NCBI RefSeq assembly: GCF_017301635.1
Contig: NZ_CP071091.1
Span: 587,001-651,000, forward strand
Direction of reading: 5' to 3'
DNA length: 64,000 nucleotides
DNA from: Myxococcus landrumus
GTDB lineage: Bacteria; Myxococcota; Myxococcia; Myxococcales; Myxococcaceae
In this document: piece by piece, positions 55,600 through 64,000 of the stretch
Numbering within the stretch: position 1 is the first letter of the stretch
Layout: every line of letters begins with the position of its first letter
Made by a program: the position numbers and the translations under genes
The notes under the pieces: generated by a model
Database searches by the model: none
What the model was told of the DNA's origin: nothing
The model's input: only the letters and a program-made list of their open reading frames with translations

Positions 55600-56835
55600 A
55601 TGATTCGTGCCCGCCCCATCAGCGTGGACCGTCCGGAGGACCTGACGCTGGCCCTGCGTCGCATGGGCCTGCCCACGCCGGCGCGCGAGTACCTGCTGGA
55701 GAAGGTGCCCCACGCGCAGGTGCTCCTCACCGGCGTGCCTCGGGAGGTGAGTGCGTTCCTGCATGGAGTCCACGAGCGGGCGCTCGTGCCTGGCCGCGAG
55801 GAGCATCCTGCCTGGGTCTCCGGCGATGTCCGCGCGCGGCCTGGCACCGGGCTGTTGTCTGGACGCCGCGAGCAGTTCGAGCGGCTCATCGTCCTGGCGC
55901 GCTCGCAGCACGACGTGGCGCTGGTGTCCCTGGCGGAGGCGCTGGTTCGCGCGATGGACGCGGGGAATGCTCCCGAGCCTTGGGTGCTGGGCGACCGCGT
56001 CTTCCACTGGGGCTCACGCACCTATGTCATGGGCGTGGTCAACGTGACGCCGGACAGCTTCTCCGATGGAGGTCGCTACCTGGGCGCGGAGGCGGCCATC
56101 GCGCATGGCCTGGCGCTGGTGGAGGCGGGCGCGGACTTCCTGGACGTTGGCGGTGAGTCCACGCGGCCCGGCTCCGCGGGCGTGTCCGCGGAGGAGGAGG
56201 TGGCCCGGGTGCTGCCCGTCATCGAGGGCCTGCGCGCGAAGACCTCCGTGCCGCTGTCGGTGGACACGACGAAGGCGGCCGTGGCGCGCGCGGTGCTGGG
56301 CGCGGGCGCGCACCTCATCAACGACATCACGGGCTTCCGCTCGGACCCGGACTTGCCTCGGGTGGTGGCCGAGGCCAACGCCGCCTGCTGCCTGATGCAC
56401 ATCCAGGGGACCCCCAGCACGATGCAGCAGGCGCCCCGGTACGAGGACCTGGTGGACGAGGTGCTCGACTTCCTGGAGGGCTCCGTGGCGCTGGCCACCG
56501 GGGCGGGCATTCCTCGGGAGCGTATCCTGCTGGACCCTGGGATTGGCTTCGGCAAGACGTTCGACCACAACCTCTACCTGCTGCGGCGCCTGGGAGAGCT
56601 GCGCGTGCCGGGGCTGCCCCTCCTCGTGGGAACCAGCCGCAAGGGCTTCCTGGGGGCGCTGACCGGAGGCAAACCGGCGGGCGAGCGGCTGGCGGCGACG
56701 CTGGGCTCCTTGGCCGCGATGGCCGTGATGGGAGGGGCGGACGTCGTCCGGGTGCATGATGTGGCGGAGGCTCGGGACGCGCTGGTGGTCGGGGATGCGA
56801 TTCGCACCGCCATGGATGGGGGCGCTCTCAGGTGA
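55600..56835 (+). CDS. folP: Dihydropteroate synthase with long N-terminal extension
   Basis: This 411-residue enzyme joins p-aminobenzoate to the pterin in folate synthesis. The DHPS barrel starts near residue 143: [78 protein letters not shown] and GTSRKGFLG are all intact. The first 140 residues are an alpha/beta extension ([39 protein letters not shown]) not found in standard 280-residue enzymes. The ATG at 55600 is chosen over a GTG two codons upstream; AGGGTG precedes it. Confidence 0.93.
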   Translation: MIRARPISVDRPEDLTLALRRMGLPTPAREYLLEKVPHAQVLLTGVPREVSAFLHGVHERALVPGREEHPAWVSGDVRARPGTGLLSGRREQFERLIVLARSQHDVALVSLAEALVRAMDAGNAPEPWVLGDRVFHWGSRTYVMGVVNVTPDSFSDGGRYLGAEAAIAHGLALVEAGADFLDVGGESTRPGSAGVSAEEEVARVLPVIEGLRAKTSVPLSVDTTKAAVARAVLGAGAHLINDITGFRSDPDLPRVVAEANAACCLMHIQGTPSTMQQAPRYEDLVDEVLDFLEGSVALATGAGIPRERILLDPGIGFGKTFDHNLYLLRRLGELRVPGLPLLVGTSRKGFLGALTGGKPAGERLAATLGSLAAMAVMGGADVVRVHDVAEARDALVVGDAIRTAMDGGALR

Positions 56836-56968
56836 TACAGGCTGCCTGCCCGGGCCGTTGCCAGGGGGGCCTTGGGGCCCTACCTTCGAGCCCCGGCGGT
56901 GGGCGGGGTATAAGCCCCGACGTCGAGAGACCGGCACTGGCCCGGCGTGGGAAAGGTGGAGCGGCACC

Positions 56969-58363
56969 ATGGCGTACAGGATGAACATGGCTCCCAAGGA
57001 GGAGCGCGCATCGCAGAAGCTGTTCGGTACGGACGGTGTTCGCGGCAAGGCGAACGTCCACCCGATGACAGCGGAAGTGGCGATGCAGCTCGGACGGGCG
57101 CTCGCGTACCTCATCCGCAATGGCCCTCACCGCCACCGCGTCATCGTGGGCAAGGACACGCGGCTGTCGGGCTACATGCTGGAGCAGGCCCTGGCCGCGG
57201 GGTTGACGTCCATGGGCGTCGACGTGGAGCTCGTTGGGCCGCTGCCGACGCCGGGCATCTCCAACATCACCACGTCCATGCGCGCGGACGCGGGCGCGGT
57301 CATCTCCGCGTCCCACAACCCGTACGAGGACAACGGCATCAAGTTCTTCTGGCGCGACGGCTTCAAGCTGCCGGACGAGACGGAAGCCAAGATTGAAGAG
57401 CTCCTGTCCACGGGCGCCATCGACTCCATCCGCCCCACGGCGACGAAGATTGGCCGCGCGTTCCGCATGGAGGACGCGCGAGGCCGCTACATCGTGTACC
57501 TCAAGGCGACCTTCCCGCGGGAGCTGACGCTGGAGGGGATGACCATCGTCGTCGACTGCGCCAACGGCGCGGCCTACAAGACGGCGCCCGCGGTGCTGGA
57601 GGAGCTGGGCGCGAAGGTCATCACGCTGGGCGTTTCGCCGGACGGCAAGAACATCAACCACAAGTGCGGCGCGCTGCATCCGGAGAACCTGGCGCGCACG
57701 GTGCTCAAGCACGGAGCGCACCTGGGCATCGCGCTGGATGGTGACGCCGACCGCCTCATCGTCGTGGACGAGAAGGGCAAGGTGGTGGACGGCGACGCCA
57801 TCATGGCCATCTGCACCGGCGAACTGGTGGCGCGCAAGCAGCTCAAGAAGAAGGTGCTGGTCTCCACGGTGATGAGCAACGTGGGCCTGGAGCGCGCGGT
57901 GGCGCGCTGGGGCGTGAAGGTGATTCGCACGCGCGTCGGCGACCGCAACGTCGTCGAGGAGATGCGCCGCAACGGCTACAACCTGGGCGGCGAGCAGAGC
58001 GGCCACCTCATCTTCCTGGACCACACGACGACGGGCGACGGCACGCTGGCGGCGCTCCAGTTGCTCGCGGTGATGTGCCGCGCGGGCAAGCCGTTGAGCG
58101 AGCTGGCCTCCATCTTCGAGCCCGTCCCCCAGACGTTGATCAACGTCGTGGTGAAGCAGAAGAAGGAGCTGGGCGAGCTGCCGGAGGTGATGAAGGTCAT
58201 CAAGGCCGTGGAGCAGAAGCTGGGCAACTCCGGCCGAGTGCTGGTGCGCTTCTCGGGCACGGAGCCCAAGGCCCGAGTCCTCGTCGAGGGCGTGGACGCC
58301 TCGCGCAACGAGGCCTACGCCAAGGACATCGCCGACGTGCTGGCGAAGGCGCTCAACCGCTAG
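56969..58363 (+). CDS. glmM: Phosphoglucosamine mutase
   Basis: This 464-residue enzyme converts glucosamine-6-phosphate to glucosamine-1-phosphate for peptidoglycan. [13 protein letters not shown] is at the N-terminus. The phosphoserine loop is ISASHNPY with Ser115, the metal loop is DGDADR, the sugar loop GGEQSGH, and the phosphate loop [12 protein letters not shown]. The ATG at 56969 follows GGTGGAG; two further in-frame ATGs lie within the next 18 bases. Confidence 0.95.
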   Translation: MAYRMNMAPKEERASQKLFGTDGVRGKANVHPMTAEVAMQLGRALAYLIRNGPHRHRVIVGKDTRLSGYMLEQALAAGLTSMGVDVELVGPLPTPGISNITTSMRADAGAVISASHNPYEDNGIKFFWRDGFKLPDETEAKIEELLSTGAIDSIRPTATKIGRAFRMEDARGRYIVYLKATFPRELTLEGMTIVVDCANGAAYKTAPAVLEELGAKVITLGVSPDGKNINHKCGALHPENLARTVLKHGAHLGIALDGDADRLIVVDEKGKVVDGDAIMAICTGELVARKQLKKKVLVSTVMSNVGLERAVARWGVKVIRTRVGDRNVVEEMRRNGYNLGGEQSGHLIFLDHTTTGDGTLAALQLLAVMCRAGKPLSELASIFEPVPQTLINVVVKQKKELGELPEVMKVIKAVEQKLGNSGRVLVRFSGTEPKARVLVEGVDASRNEAYAKDIADVLAKALNR

Positions 58364-58471
58364 TCCTGGCAGACGGCGGTTGACTTCCGGACGCTGGCCG
58401 CGATTAGAGGGGCCAGCGCGTGCCGGGGCCCCCGACAATCCCGGCACCGCGCGTCAAGCGAGGTGCGGTCG

Positions 58472-59197
58472 ATGGGACAGCGACTGGGTGTCAACGTGGA
58501 CCATGTGGCGACGCTGCGTCAGGCGCGGCGCACCACGTATCCGGATCCGGTGACGGCCGCGGCCCTGGCGGAGTTGGCCGGCGCGCAGCAAATCACCATT
58601 CACCTGCGCGAGGACCGGCGCCACATCCAGGACCGCGACCTGCGCATCCTGCGGGAGACGACGCAGACCCTGCTGAATCTCGAGATGGCGGCCACCACGG
58701 AGATGGTGAAGATCGCCTACGAGCACAAGCCGGACGTGGTGACGCTGGTGCCCGAGCGCCGCGAGGAGCTCACCACCGAGGGTGGCCTGGACGTCGCCGG
58801 CCAGCGCGAGCACGTCGCGAAAATCATCAAGAACCTCAAGGACGGCGAAATCACCGTCTCGCTGTTCATCGACCCGGACCTGGACCAGGTGCGCGCGGCG
58901 CACAAGGTGAACGCGGACCGCATCGAGCTGCACACGGGGCGCTACTGCGAGGCGCGCAACGAGAAGGAGCGCGCGCGGGAGATGGCGCGCATCGTCGACG
59001 CGGCGAAGGCGGGCACGAAGCTGGGCATCGGGGTGGCCGCGGGCCACGGGCTCAACTACGACAACGTGCAGCCCATCGCGCGCATCTCCGAAATCGACGA
59101 GCTCAACATCGGCCACTCCATCGTCGCTCGCGCGGTGCTGGTGGGCTTCGACCGGGCCGTGCGGGAGATGCTCGACCTGATGCGCAACCCGGGATAG
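58472..59197 (+). CDS. pdxJ: Pyridoxine 5'-phosphate synthase
   Basis: This 241-residue TIM-barrel enzyme makes pyridoxine 5'-phosphate from 3-amino-2-oxopropyl phosphate and deoxyxylulose 5-phosphate. [53 protein letters not shown] and [12 protein letters not shown] are the expected active-site strings. The ATG at 58472 has GAGG upstream; a GTG at 58463 is in frame. Confidence 0.95.
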   Translation: MGQRLGVNVDHVATLRQARRTTYPDPVTAAALAELAGAQQITIHLREDRRHIQDRDLRILRETTQTLLNLEMAATTEMVKIAYEHKPDVVTLVPERREELTTEGGLDVAGQREHVAKIIKNLKDGEITVSLFIDPDLDQVRAAHKVNADRIELHTGRYCEARNEKERAREMARIVDAAKAGTKLGIGVAAGHGLNYDNVQPIARISEIDELNIGHSIVARAVLVGFDRAVREMLDLMRNPG

Positions 59198-59203
59198 CGC
59201 GCC

Positions 59204-59584
59204 ATGGGAATCCGCGGCCTGGGCCTGGACATCTGCTCCATCTCCCGCATCCAGCGCATCATGGATGGGCCTCGCGCCGAGGCATTCCTGAATCGCGTCT
59301 ACACCGAGGCGGAGCGGGCCCTGTGCGGCCAGCGCCATGACGCCGCCAGTGCCTACGCCGCGCGCTTCGCGGCGAAGGAGGCGCTGGTGAAGGCGCTGGG
59401 CGCGCCACCCGGCATCCGCTGGAAGGACATGGAGGTGCGCCGGGACAACGGCGCGCCCTACTTCGCGCTCTCCGGCGTCGCGCTGGAGGTGATGGAGGCG
59501 CGGGGCCTGGAGGCGTTCCTCGCGTTGACGCACGACGCGGACGTGGCCGCCGCCACCGTGGTGCTTCAGAAGAAAGGGGAGTGA
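59204..59584 (+). CDS. acpS: Holo-[acyl-carrier-protein] synthase
   Basis: This 126-residue enzyme transfers 4'-phosphopantetheine from CoA to acyl carrier protein. The magnesium-binding Asp is in GIRGLGLDICSISRI, the catalytic Glu and Lys in FAAKEALVKALG, and GAPYFALSG is the third motif. It is 6 bp after pdxJ and 4 bp before the next gene, in one operon. In a polyketide-rich lineage this AcpS normally serves fatty-acid synthesis. Confidence 0.94.
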   Translation: MGIRGLGLDICSISRIQRIMDGPRAEAFLNRVYTEAERALCGQRHDAASAYAARFAAKEALVKALGAPPGIRWKDMEVRRDNGAPYFALSGVALEVMEARGLEAFLALTHDADVAAATVVLQKKGE

Positions 59585-59588
59585 GCCG

Positions 59589-61124
59589 ATGTTGCGCGTC
59601 CTCACCGCCGCCCAGATGCGTCAGGCCGAACAGGCCGCCGAGCAGCGCCACGGCATGCCTTCCGCCCTGCTGATGGAGAACGCGGGGCGGGGGCTCGCGG
59701 AGGTCGCGCGGAGTCTCGCGGGGCCCTCGGGCCGCTTCGTGGTGGTGTGCGGTCCGGGCAACAACGGCGGCGATGGCCTGGTGGCCGCGCGGTTCCTCCT
59801 CGAAGGGGGCGCGCGAGTCTCGGTGACGCTCGTGGGAGACCCCGCGAAGCTCACGCCAGAGTCCCAGCGCAACCTGGAGGCCTTGAAGGGCTTTGGTGGG
59901 ACGGTGCGTCCACTGGAGTCGCTGGAGGCTCCGGGTTCTGGCGACGTCGTGGTGGACGCGCTGTTCGGCACGGGGCTGAGCCGCGCTCCCGCGGGGGCGT
60001 TCGCGGAGGCCATCTCCGCCATCCATCGCTGGCGGCAGGCGGGCGCGAAGGTGGTGGCGGCGGATGTGCCGTCCGGACTCCAGAGCGACTCGGGCGAGGC
60101 CTTCTCGCCGTGCGTGGAGGCGGACGCCACGGTGGCCTTTGGTTTCCTCAAGCCGGGGCAGGTGCTGGAGCCCGGCGCGTCGTTGTGTGGCCGCGTGCGG
60201 CGGGTGGACATCGGCATGGGGGGCGCGTCGGCGCGCGAAGTGTCCGGCCCGGCGCTCTTCGTGGTGGAGGAGTCGGACGCACGCGCCACGCTGCCCGTGC
60301 GCAAGCCGGACTCGCACAAGGGCACGTACGGCCATGTCCTGGTCGTCGCGGGCAGCCGAGGCAAGACGGGCGCCGCGGCGCTGGTCGCGAAGGCCGCGCT
60401 TCGCACGGGCGCGGGGCTGGTCACCGTGGCCACGCGGAGTGATGCGCTGGAGGCCGTGCAGGCGCACTCGGCGGAGATCATGGGCATCCCCTTGGAGGCC
60501 GCTGGGCCCCTCGGGATGGAAGACCTGGAGGCCCTGCTGGCCGCCGCCGAGGGCAAGGACGCGCTCGTCATGGGCCCGGGCATTTCCCGAGGCCCTGGGA
60601 CGGGGACCCTCATCGGTGAGCTGCTCGCGCGCCTGGAGATTCCCGCCGTCCTGGATGCCGACGCGCTCAACGCGGTGGCGGGCGACCTGTCCGTGCTGCG
60701 TCGCGCGAAGGCGCCCGTCGTGCTCACGCCGCACCCCGGAGAGATGGCAAGGCTGACGGGGAAGTCGACCCGGGAGGTCCAGGCACACCGGATGGAGGTG
60801 GTGAGTCGAGTGGCCTCGGAGACGGGCGCGACGGTGGTGCTCAAGGGAGACCGGACGCTGACGGCGCACGCGGATGGCCGCGTGTTCATCAACACCACGG
60901 GCAACCCGGGCATGGCCACGGGCGGCTCCGGTGACGTGTTGTCCGGTATCTGCGGCGCATTGCTGGCGCAGGGCTTCGTGCCGCCAGAGGCCGTCTGGAC
61001 GGCGGTCTTCGCGCATGGGCTCGCGGGAGACCTGGCCGCGGCCCGTCGTGGTCAACTGGGTCTGGTGGCGGGGGACCTCATCGAACAGGGCCTCTGCGAG
61101 CTGTGGGTGAGGTGGGGACGATGA
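59589..61124 (+). CDS. nnr: Bifunctional NAD(P)HX epimerase/dehydratase
   Basis: This 511-residue enzyme repairs hydrated NADH and NADPH. The N-terminal half is the YjeF_N epimerase (MRQAEQAAEQRHGMPSALLMENAGRGLAEVA, VVCGPGNNGGDGLVAARFL, VVDALFGTGLSR). The C-terminal half is the ADP/ATP-dependent dehydratase of the ribokinase-like fold (HKGTYGHVLVVAGSRGKTGAA, VMGPGISRG, LDADALNAV, LTPHPGEMARLTG, NTTGNPGMATGGSGDVLSG). It overlaps tsaE by 4 bp. Confidence 0.95.
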   Translation: MLRVLTAAQMRQAEQAAEQRHGMPSALLMENAGRGLAEVARSLAGPSGRFVVVCGPGNNGGDGLVAARFLLEGGARVSVTLVGDPAKLTPESQRNLEALKGFGGTVRPLESLEAPGSGDVVVDALFGTGLSRAPAGAFAEAISAIHRWRQAGAKVVAADVPSGLQSDSGEAFSPCVEADATVAFGFLKPGQVLEPGASLCGRVRRVDIGMGGASAREVSGPALFVVEESDARATLPVRKPDSHKGTYGHVLVVAGSRGKTGAAALVAKAALRTGAGLVTVATRSDALEAVQAHSAEIMGIPLEAAGPLGMEDLEALLAAAEGKDALVMGPGISRGPGTGTLIGELLARLEIPAVLDADALNAVAGDLSVLRRAKAPVVLTPHPGEMARLTGKSTREVQAHRMEVVSRVASETGATVVLKGDRTLTAHADGRVFINTTGNPGMATGGSGDVLSGICGALLAQGFVPPEAVWTAVFAHGLAGDLAAARRGQLGLVAGDLIEQGLCELWVRWGR

Positions 61125-61600
61125 GTGCAGGGGAACATGTGACGCGGGCCCTGACGCTGGCCTCTCCCGAGGAGACACACCAGCTGGGTGTCCGCCTGGG
61201 CGGGCTGCTGGAGCCGGGCGACTTCGTCGGGTTGATTGGGGACCTGGGCGCGGGCAAGACGCACCTCGTTCGCGGAGTCGCCGAGGGCGCGCGGGTGCCC
61301 AGGTCCGAGGTGGCCAGCCCCACCTTCGCGATTGTGTATCCGTACTCGGGACGGATTCCGCTCTACCACGCGGACCTGTACCGCCTGACGGGCTACGACG
61401 ACCTCTACGCCACGGGCTTCATGGACCTGGTGGGCGGGGAGGGGGCCTTGCTGGTGGAGTGGCTGGACCGGGTGCCAGAGGCGGCGCCTCGTGAGCACCT
61501 GCGCGTCACCCTGGCCCACGCGGGCGGAGACGCGCGCACGCTCCAGGCCGAGGCCTTTGGCACACGCGCCGCCGCGCTGCTGACGGCGTGGCTTCCCTGA
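61121..61600 (+). CDS. tsaE: tRNA threonylcarbamoyladenosine biosynthesis ATPase
   Basis: This 159-residue P-loop ATPase supports TsaB/TsaD in making t6A37 in tRNA. Walker A is GDLGAGKTHLVRG. ASPTFAIVYPY, YHADLYRL and GALLVEWLDRVPE are family strings. The ATG overlaps the stop of the upstream gene (ATGA); a longer reading from 61103 is not needed. It is convergent with the next gene, 3 bp apart. Confidence 0.94.
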   Translation: MSAGEHVTRALTLASPEETHQLGVRLGGLLEPGDFVGLIGDLGAGKTHLVRGVAEGARVPRSEVASPTFAIVYPYSGRIPLYHADLYRLTGYDDLYATGFMDLVGGEGALLVEWLDRVPEAAPREHLRVTLAHAGGDARTLQAEAFGTRAAALLTAWLP

Positions 61601-61603
61601 CGC

Positions 61604-62464
61604 TCACGCCGCCTGGCGCGTGGGGCCTGGCGTCGGCGGCGGGACGACGTCTCCCGCCAGCTCCGGCACGCGCCAGTGGTGGAAGACGAGGCTTGCGTCC
61701 ACGCCGATGACGTCCTCCTCCGCGACGGGCGTCCAGTGCGGGCCGCCGCACAGCGCCTCGCTGGAGACGATGAGCTGCTCCAGCTTCGTGCCCGAGGTGG
61801 GCAGCGCCCCCGTCGCGCTGGTGGCTTCTCCCAGCGAGACGAAGAGGGTGCGGTTGCGCCGGGAGGCCACCATCACCTCGCCGTCCGTGACGAGGAAGTT
61901 CATCGCGGAGCGCTGCGGCGTCTCCGTGGTGTCGGTGATGGCGGAGACCAGGCTCATTGTCTCCGCGAGCGCTCGCGCGACGCCTTCCACGGGGACCGGC
62001 TGGCCAATGGGATGCCTTGCCGCCAGCCGCGTGAGGAAGAGATAGAAGCAGCGCTCGCTGTCCGTGGTGCCCTGGATGCCCGCGCGCAGGGTGGGGCAGA
62101 TGAGCGCCTCGATGCTCGCGTGGTGCCTCGAGAAGTCCCGCACCGTGCCGTTGTGAACGAAGGTCCACCGGCCATGGTTGAACGGGTGTGAGTTGCGAAG
62201 CTCCACCGCGCCCACCGACGCGAGCCGGATGTGCGCCACCACCGTGCGGGCGGACACCCCGTTGCTCACCCGCTGGAAATCAGGGTCGCTGTGGGCTGGC
62301 GCCACACCGTGGGCCACCAGCGGTGTGGGCGCCGCGCTGTAGGCGGCGATGCCCCATCCATCCTTGTGCTCACGCGACTGGATGAGGAGCGAGTTCTTCT
62401 GCGTCACCAACGAGTGGTGCACGGCGGAAGGGACTGACGAACGGAATCCAAAGAGTCGGCACAT
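61604..62464 (-). CDS. Class II glutamine amidotransferase (YafJ/EgtC type)
   Basis: This 286-residue protein has the catalytic N-terminal Cys2 (MCRLFGFRS), KDGWGIAAY, VAHIRLASVG, the oxyanion/glutamine residues in NSHPFNHGRWTFVHNG and GTTDSERCFYLFL. It belongs to the stand-alone Ntn-hydrolase group, which lacks a synthase domain and whose amide acceptor is often unknown. EgtC, in ergothioneine synthesis, is related, but no egtB/D lies here. A TATAAG-like -10 lies in the 88 bp upstream of its start. Confidence 0.9.
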   Translation of the reverse strand: MCRLFGFRSSVPSAVHHSLVTQKNSLLIQSREHKDGWGIAAYSAAPTPLVAHGVAPAHSDPDFQRVSNGVSARTVVAHIRLASVGAVELRNSHPFNHGRWTFVHNGTVRDFSRHHASIEALICPTLRAGIQGTTDSERCFYLFLTRLAARHPIGQPVPVEGVARALAETMSLVSAITDTTETPQRSAMNFLVTDGEVMVASRRNRTLFVSLGEATSATGALPTSGTKLEQLIVSSEALCGGPHWTPVAEEDVIGVDASLVFHHWRVPELAGDVVPPPTPGPTRQAA

Positions 62465-62552
62465 GGCTGCAGTTGGTACTTATAACGCCCGGCCCTGGCG
62501 GGAAGCTCACCTGCCCTCCCGTGCGACGTGCGTGTCACCAGATGACGTCGCG

Positions 62553-63818
62553 TCACCCGCAGGAGTTGAGCTCCTGCCGAAGCACCACGCGCCCTGACTT
62601 CACGACCGTGCGCGCGTGCCCTACGCCCAGATGGTAGGGCAGATGGCGGTAGGACGCACAACTGAACATCACCAGGTCGCCTGCATCACCGACAGCCAGC
62701 CTGCCATTTCGTTGCAGTCCCAATGAGAGAGCAGCGCCGCGCGTGGCGGCCCAGTACGCCTCCGCCGCGGTGAGGCCATTCTCCAGACACGCCAATCCCA
62801 TCGCCAAGGCGGTGTTTTCACTCATCGCCGAGCCAGGGTTTACGTTGGTGCCCAAAGCGATGTTGAGGCCCGCGTCGCGAATGCGACGGCCCGGCGCGTA
62901 GGGGCGCATGCGCAGGAAGAGGGTGGAGGTAGGCACGAGCACGGCCGTCACGTTGGCGTCGGCGAGCGCGCGCAGGCCCGCGTCGGTGACTTGCTCCAGG
63001 TGGTCGGCGGTGGCGGCGCCCATCTCGGCGGCGAGCTCGGAGGCTCCACACGCGGTGAGCTGGTCCGCGTGGAGGCGCGGCACGAGCCCCAGCGCGCGGC
63101 CCGCGGTGAGGATGCGGCGGGCCTCGTCCACGGTGAAGGCGCTGTCCTCCACGAAGACGTCGCAGAAGCGCGCCAGTCCCTCGCGCGCGACGGCGGGGAG
63201 AATCTCGTCGATGCAGAGGCGGACGTAGTCCTCGCGGCGGCCGCGGTACTCCTCGGGCAGGGCGTGCGCGCACAGGAGCGTGGGCACCAGCTCCACGGGC
63301 GCCAGCGCGCGCAGGCGTCGCACCACGCGCAGCATCTTCAGCTCGTTCTCGACGTCCAGCCCGTAGCCGCTCTTCACCTCGGCCACCGTCACGCCCTGGG
63401 CGAGCAGTCGCTGCACGCGCGGCAGGGCCAGGCGCACCAGGTCATCCTCGCTGGCGGCGCGCGTGGCGCGCACGGTGCTCACGATGCCGCCGCCGGCCTT
63501 GGCGATCTCCAGATAGGTGGCGCCCTGGTTGCGCAAGTCGAACTCCGCGGAGCGCTCGCCCGCGAAGACCAGGTGCGTGTGCGGGTCCACGAAGCCCGGG
63601 CCCACGAAGCCGCCCTCGGCGTCCAGCACCTGCGTCTGGAGGCTCACCGCGTTTGGCGGCAGCTCCGACTCCAGTCCGACGAAGGCGATGCGTCCGTGGC
63701 GGATGCCGACGCAGGCGCCTGGGCGGGGCGTGAGCGCCGTCTCCGCGCGCTCGCGATGCGAGCCCTCCAGGGTGAGGACCTCGGACGTGTTCCGAACCAA
63801 CAGCTCCAGTGCATCCAT
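62553..63818 (-). CDS. hutI: Imidazolonepropionase
   Basis: This 421-residue amidohydrolase opens the ring of 4-imidazolone-5-propanoate in histidine breakdown. Metal motif DPHTHLVFAGER, AKAGGGIVSTVRATR, KSGYGLDVENELKMLRV, RLHADQL, ADHLEQ and NPGSAMSENTALAM are present. At the end of strand 8 it reads GTNVNPG with Asn325, where family members I know have an Asp metal ligand (GTDxNPG). The ATG at 63818 has GGAGG 11 bases upstream; a GTG at 63836 is in frame. No hutU, hutH or hutC lies in the window. It is 4 bp downstream of the next partial gene. Confidence 0.92.
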   Translation of the reverse strand: MDALELLVRNTSEVLTLEGSHRERAETALTPRPGACVGIRHGRIAFVGLESELPPNAVSLQTQVLDAEGGFVGPGFVDPHTHLVFAGERSAEFDLRNQGATYLEIAKAGGGIVSTVRATRAASEDDLVRLALPRVQRLLAQGVTVAEVKSGYGLDVENELKMLRVVRRLRALAPVELVPTLLCAHALPEEYRGRREDYVRLCIDEILPAVAREGLARFCDVFVEDSAFTVDEARRILTAGRALGLVPRLHADQLTACGASELAAEMGAATADHLEQVTDAGLRALADANVTAVLVPTSTLFLRMRPYAPGRRIRDAGLNIALGTNVNPGSAMSENTALAMGLACLENGLTAAEAYWAATRGAALSLGLQRNGRLAVGDAGDLVMFSCASYRHLPYHLGVGHARTVVKSGRVVLRQELNSCG

Positions 63819-63822
63819 GACG

Positions 63823-64000
63823 TCAACGACCTCCACGCACGCCCACGATGGGGACGTTCCAGCTCGCGCTCTTGCCGACCTTCGCGCGGCCGAATCCTCC
63901 AGACAGCTCCACGGAGTCGAACCATCCCCAGCTCAGTCGCGCGGCGAGGACACCGCCGTAATAGACGGAGCGGTCATTCACGCCATGGGACGAAAGGGTA
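63823..64000 (-). CDS. Partial gene: C-terminal end of a probable outer-membrane protein
   Basis: The minus strand is open from the window edge to a TGA at 63825-63823. The readable 58 residues contain alternating strands (DRSVYYGGVLAARLSWGWFDSVELSGGFGRAKVGKS broken as DRSVYYGG, VLAARLSWGWF, SVELSGGFGRA, SWNVPIVGVRGGR). This pattern suits an outer-membrane beta-barrel, though the last residue is Arg rather than Phe. The frame is preferred because it has no Arg/Ser bias and stops 4 bp before the hutI start. Nothing more can be said without the missing 5' part. Confidence 0.5.
   Translation of the reverse strand, partial: TLSSHGVNDRSVYYGGVLAARLSWGWFDSVELSGGFGRAKVGKSASWNVPIVGVRGGR

Overview
The window comes from a high-GC myxobacterium, most likely Myxococcaceae (Myxococcus/Corallococcus type). 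The signs are very strong third-position GC, many secreted lipoproteins, an NtrC-type regulator with sigma-54-like promoters, a VgrG/Rhs antibacterial locus, paired ribbon-helix-helix proteins, and a serine/threonine-phosphatase protein beside an FHA protein. This placement rests on gene content; no rRNA or tRNA is present.

Layout. 1-11.3 kb: an interbacterial competition island. A divergent, truncated gene is followed by a VgrG spike, then two Rhs effectors with different C-terminal domains, each followed by its own small immunity gene (a zinc ribbon, then a SMI1/KNR4-like protein). The second Rhs is preceded by a displaced copy of the 3' end of vgrG. 11.3-15.1 kb: a 14-repeat WD40 protein and a secreted metzincin lipoprotein with repeated FG-GAP/VCBS-like units, both on the minus strand. 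15.2-23.6 kb: a minus-strand copper/silver-type efflux operon (cupredoxin, then outer-membrane, periplasmic and RND subunits), ending with an orphan NtrC-family response regulator. The leader region has a sigma-54-like promoter and an upstream palindrome. 23.8-31 kb: envelope and signalling genes, including an FHA protein, a PP2C phosphatase fused to a cyclic-nucleotide-binding domain, a Met-rich coiled-coil protein and a large multi-domain surface protein.

31-34.6 kb holds coaBC, a type-4 uracil-DNA glycosylase and an esterase. 34.8-42.5 kb is a lysine-degradation block: kdd stands alone, then a katB-ankB pair on the opposite strand, then kamD, a small secreted protein, kamE, kal and kce, ending at a strong intrinsic terminator. 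Together these can convert beta-lysine/D-lysine to acetoacetate and crotonyl-CoA through 3,5-diaminohexanoate. The kam promoter region has three CACCG-N6-CGGTG repeats upstream of a sigma-54-like element. 42.6-51.1 kb: an SDR/methyltransferase pair, secreted proteins, a ChaN/Tiki-like protein divergent from a TonB-dependent receptor with an unusual Ser/Arg-rich linker, and a lipoprotein with a 5'-nucleotidase C-terminal domain.

51.1-52.0 kb: two paralogous ribbon-helix-helix proteins and then a 458-bp interval that appears to encode a structured small RNA (good -35/-10 promoter, several hairpins, strong terminator) on the minus strand. 52.1-61.6 kb: a conserved housekeeping run, tilS, ftsH, folP, glmM, pdxJ, acpS, nnrDE and tsaE. 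61.6-64 kb: a class II glutamine amidotransferase, hutI (imidazolonepropionase) and the 3' end of a probable outer-membrane protein gene.

Most promising for novelty: the unannotated small RNA locus, the kam operator repeats with the extra secreted gene inside the lysine aminomutase operon, the sigma-54/palindrome control region of the metal efflux operon, and the Rhs module duplication scar with an effector domain I do not recognise.
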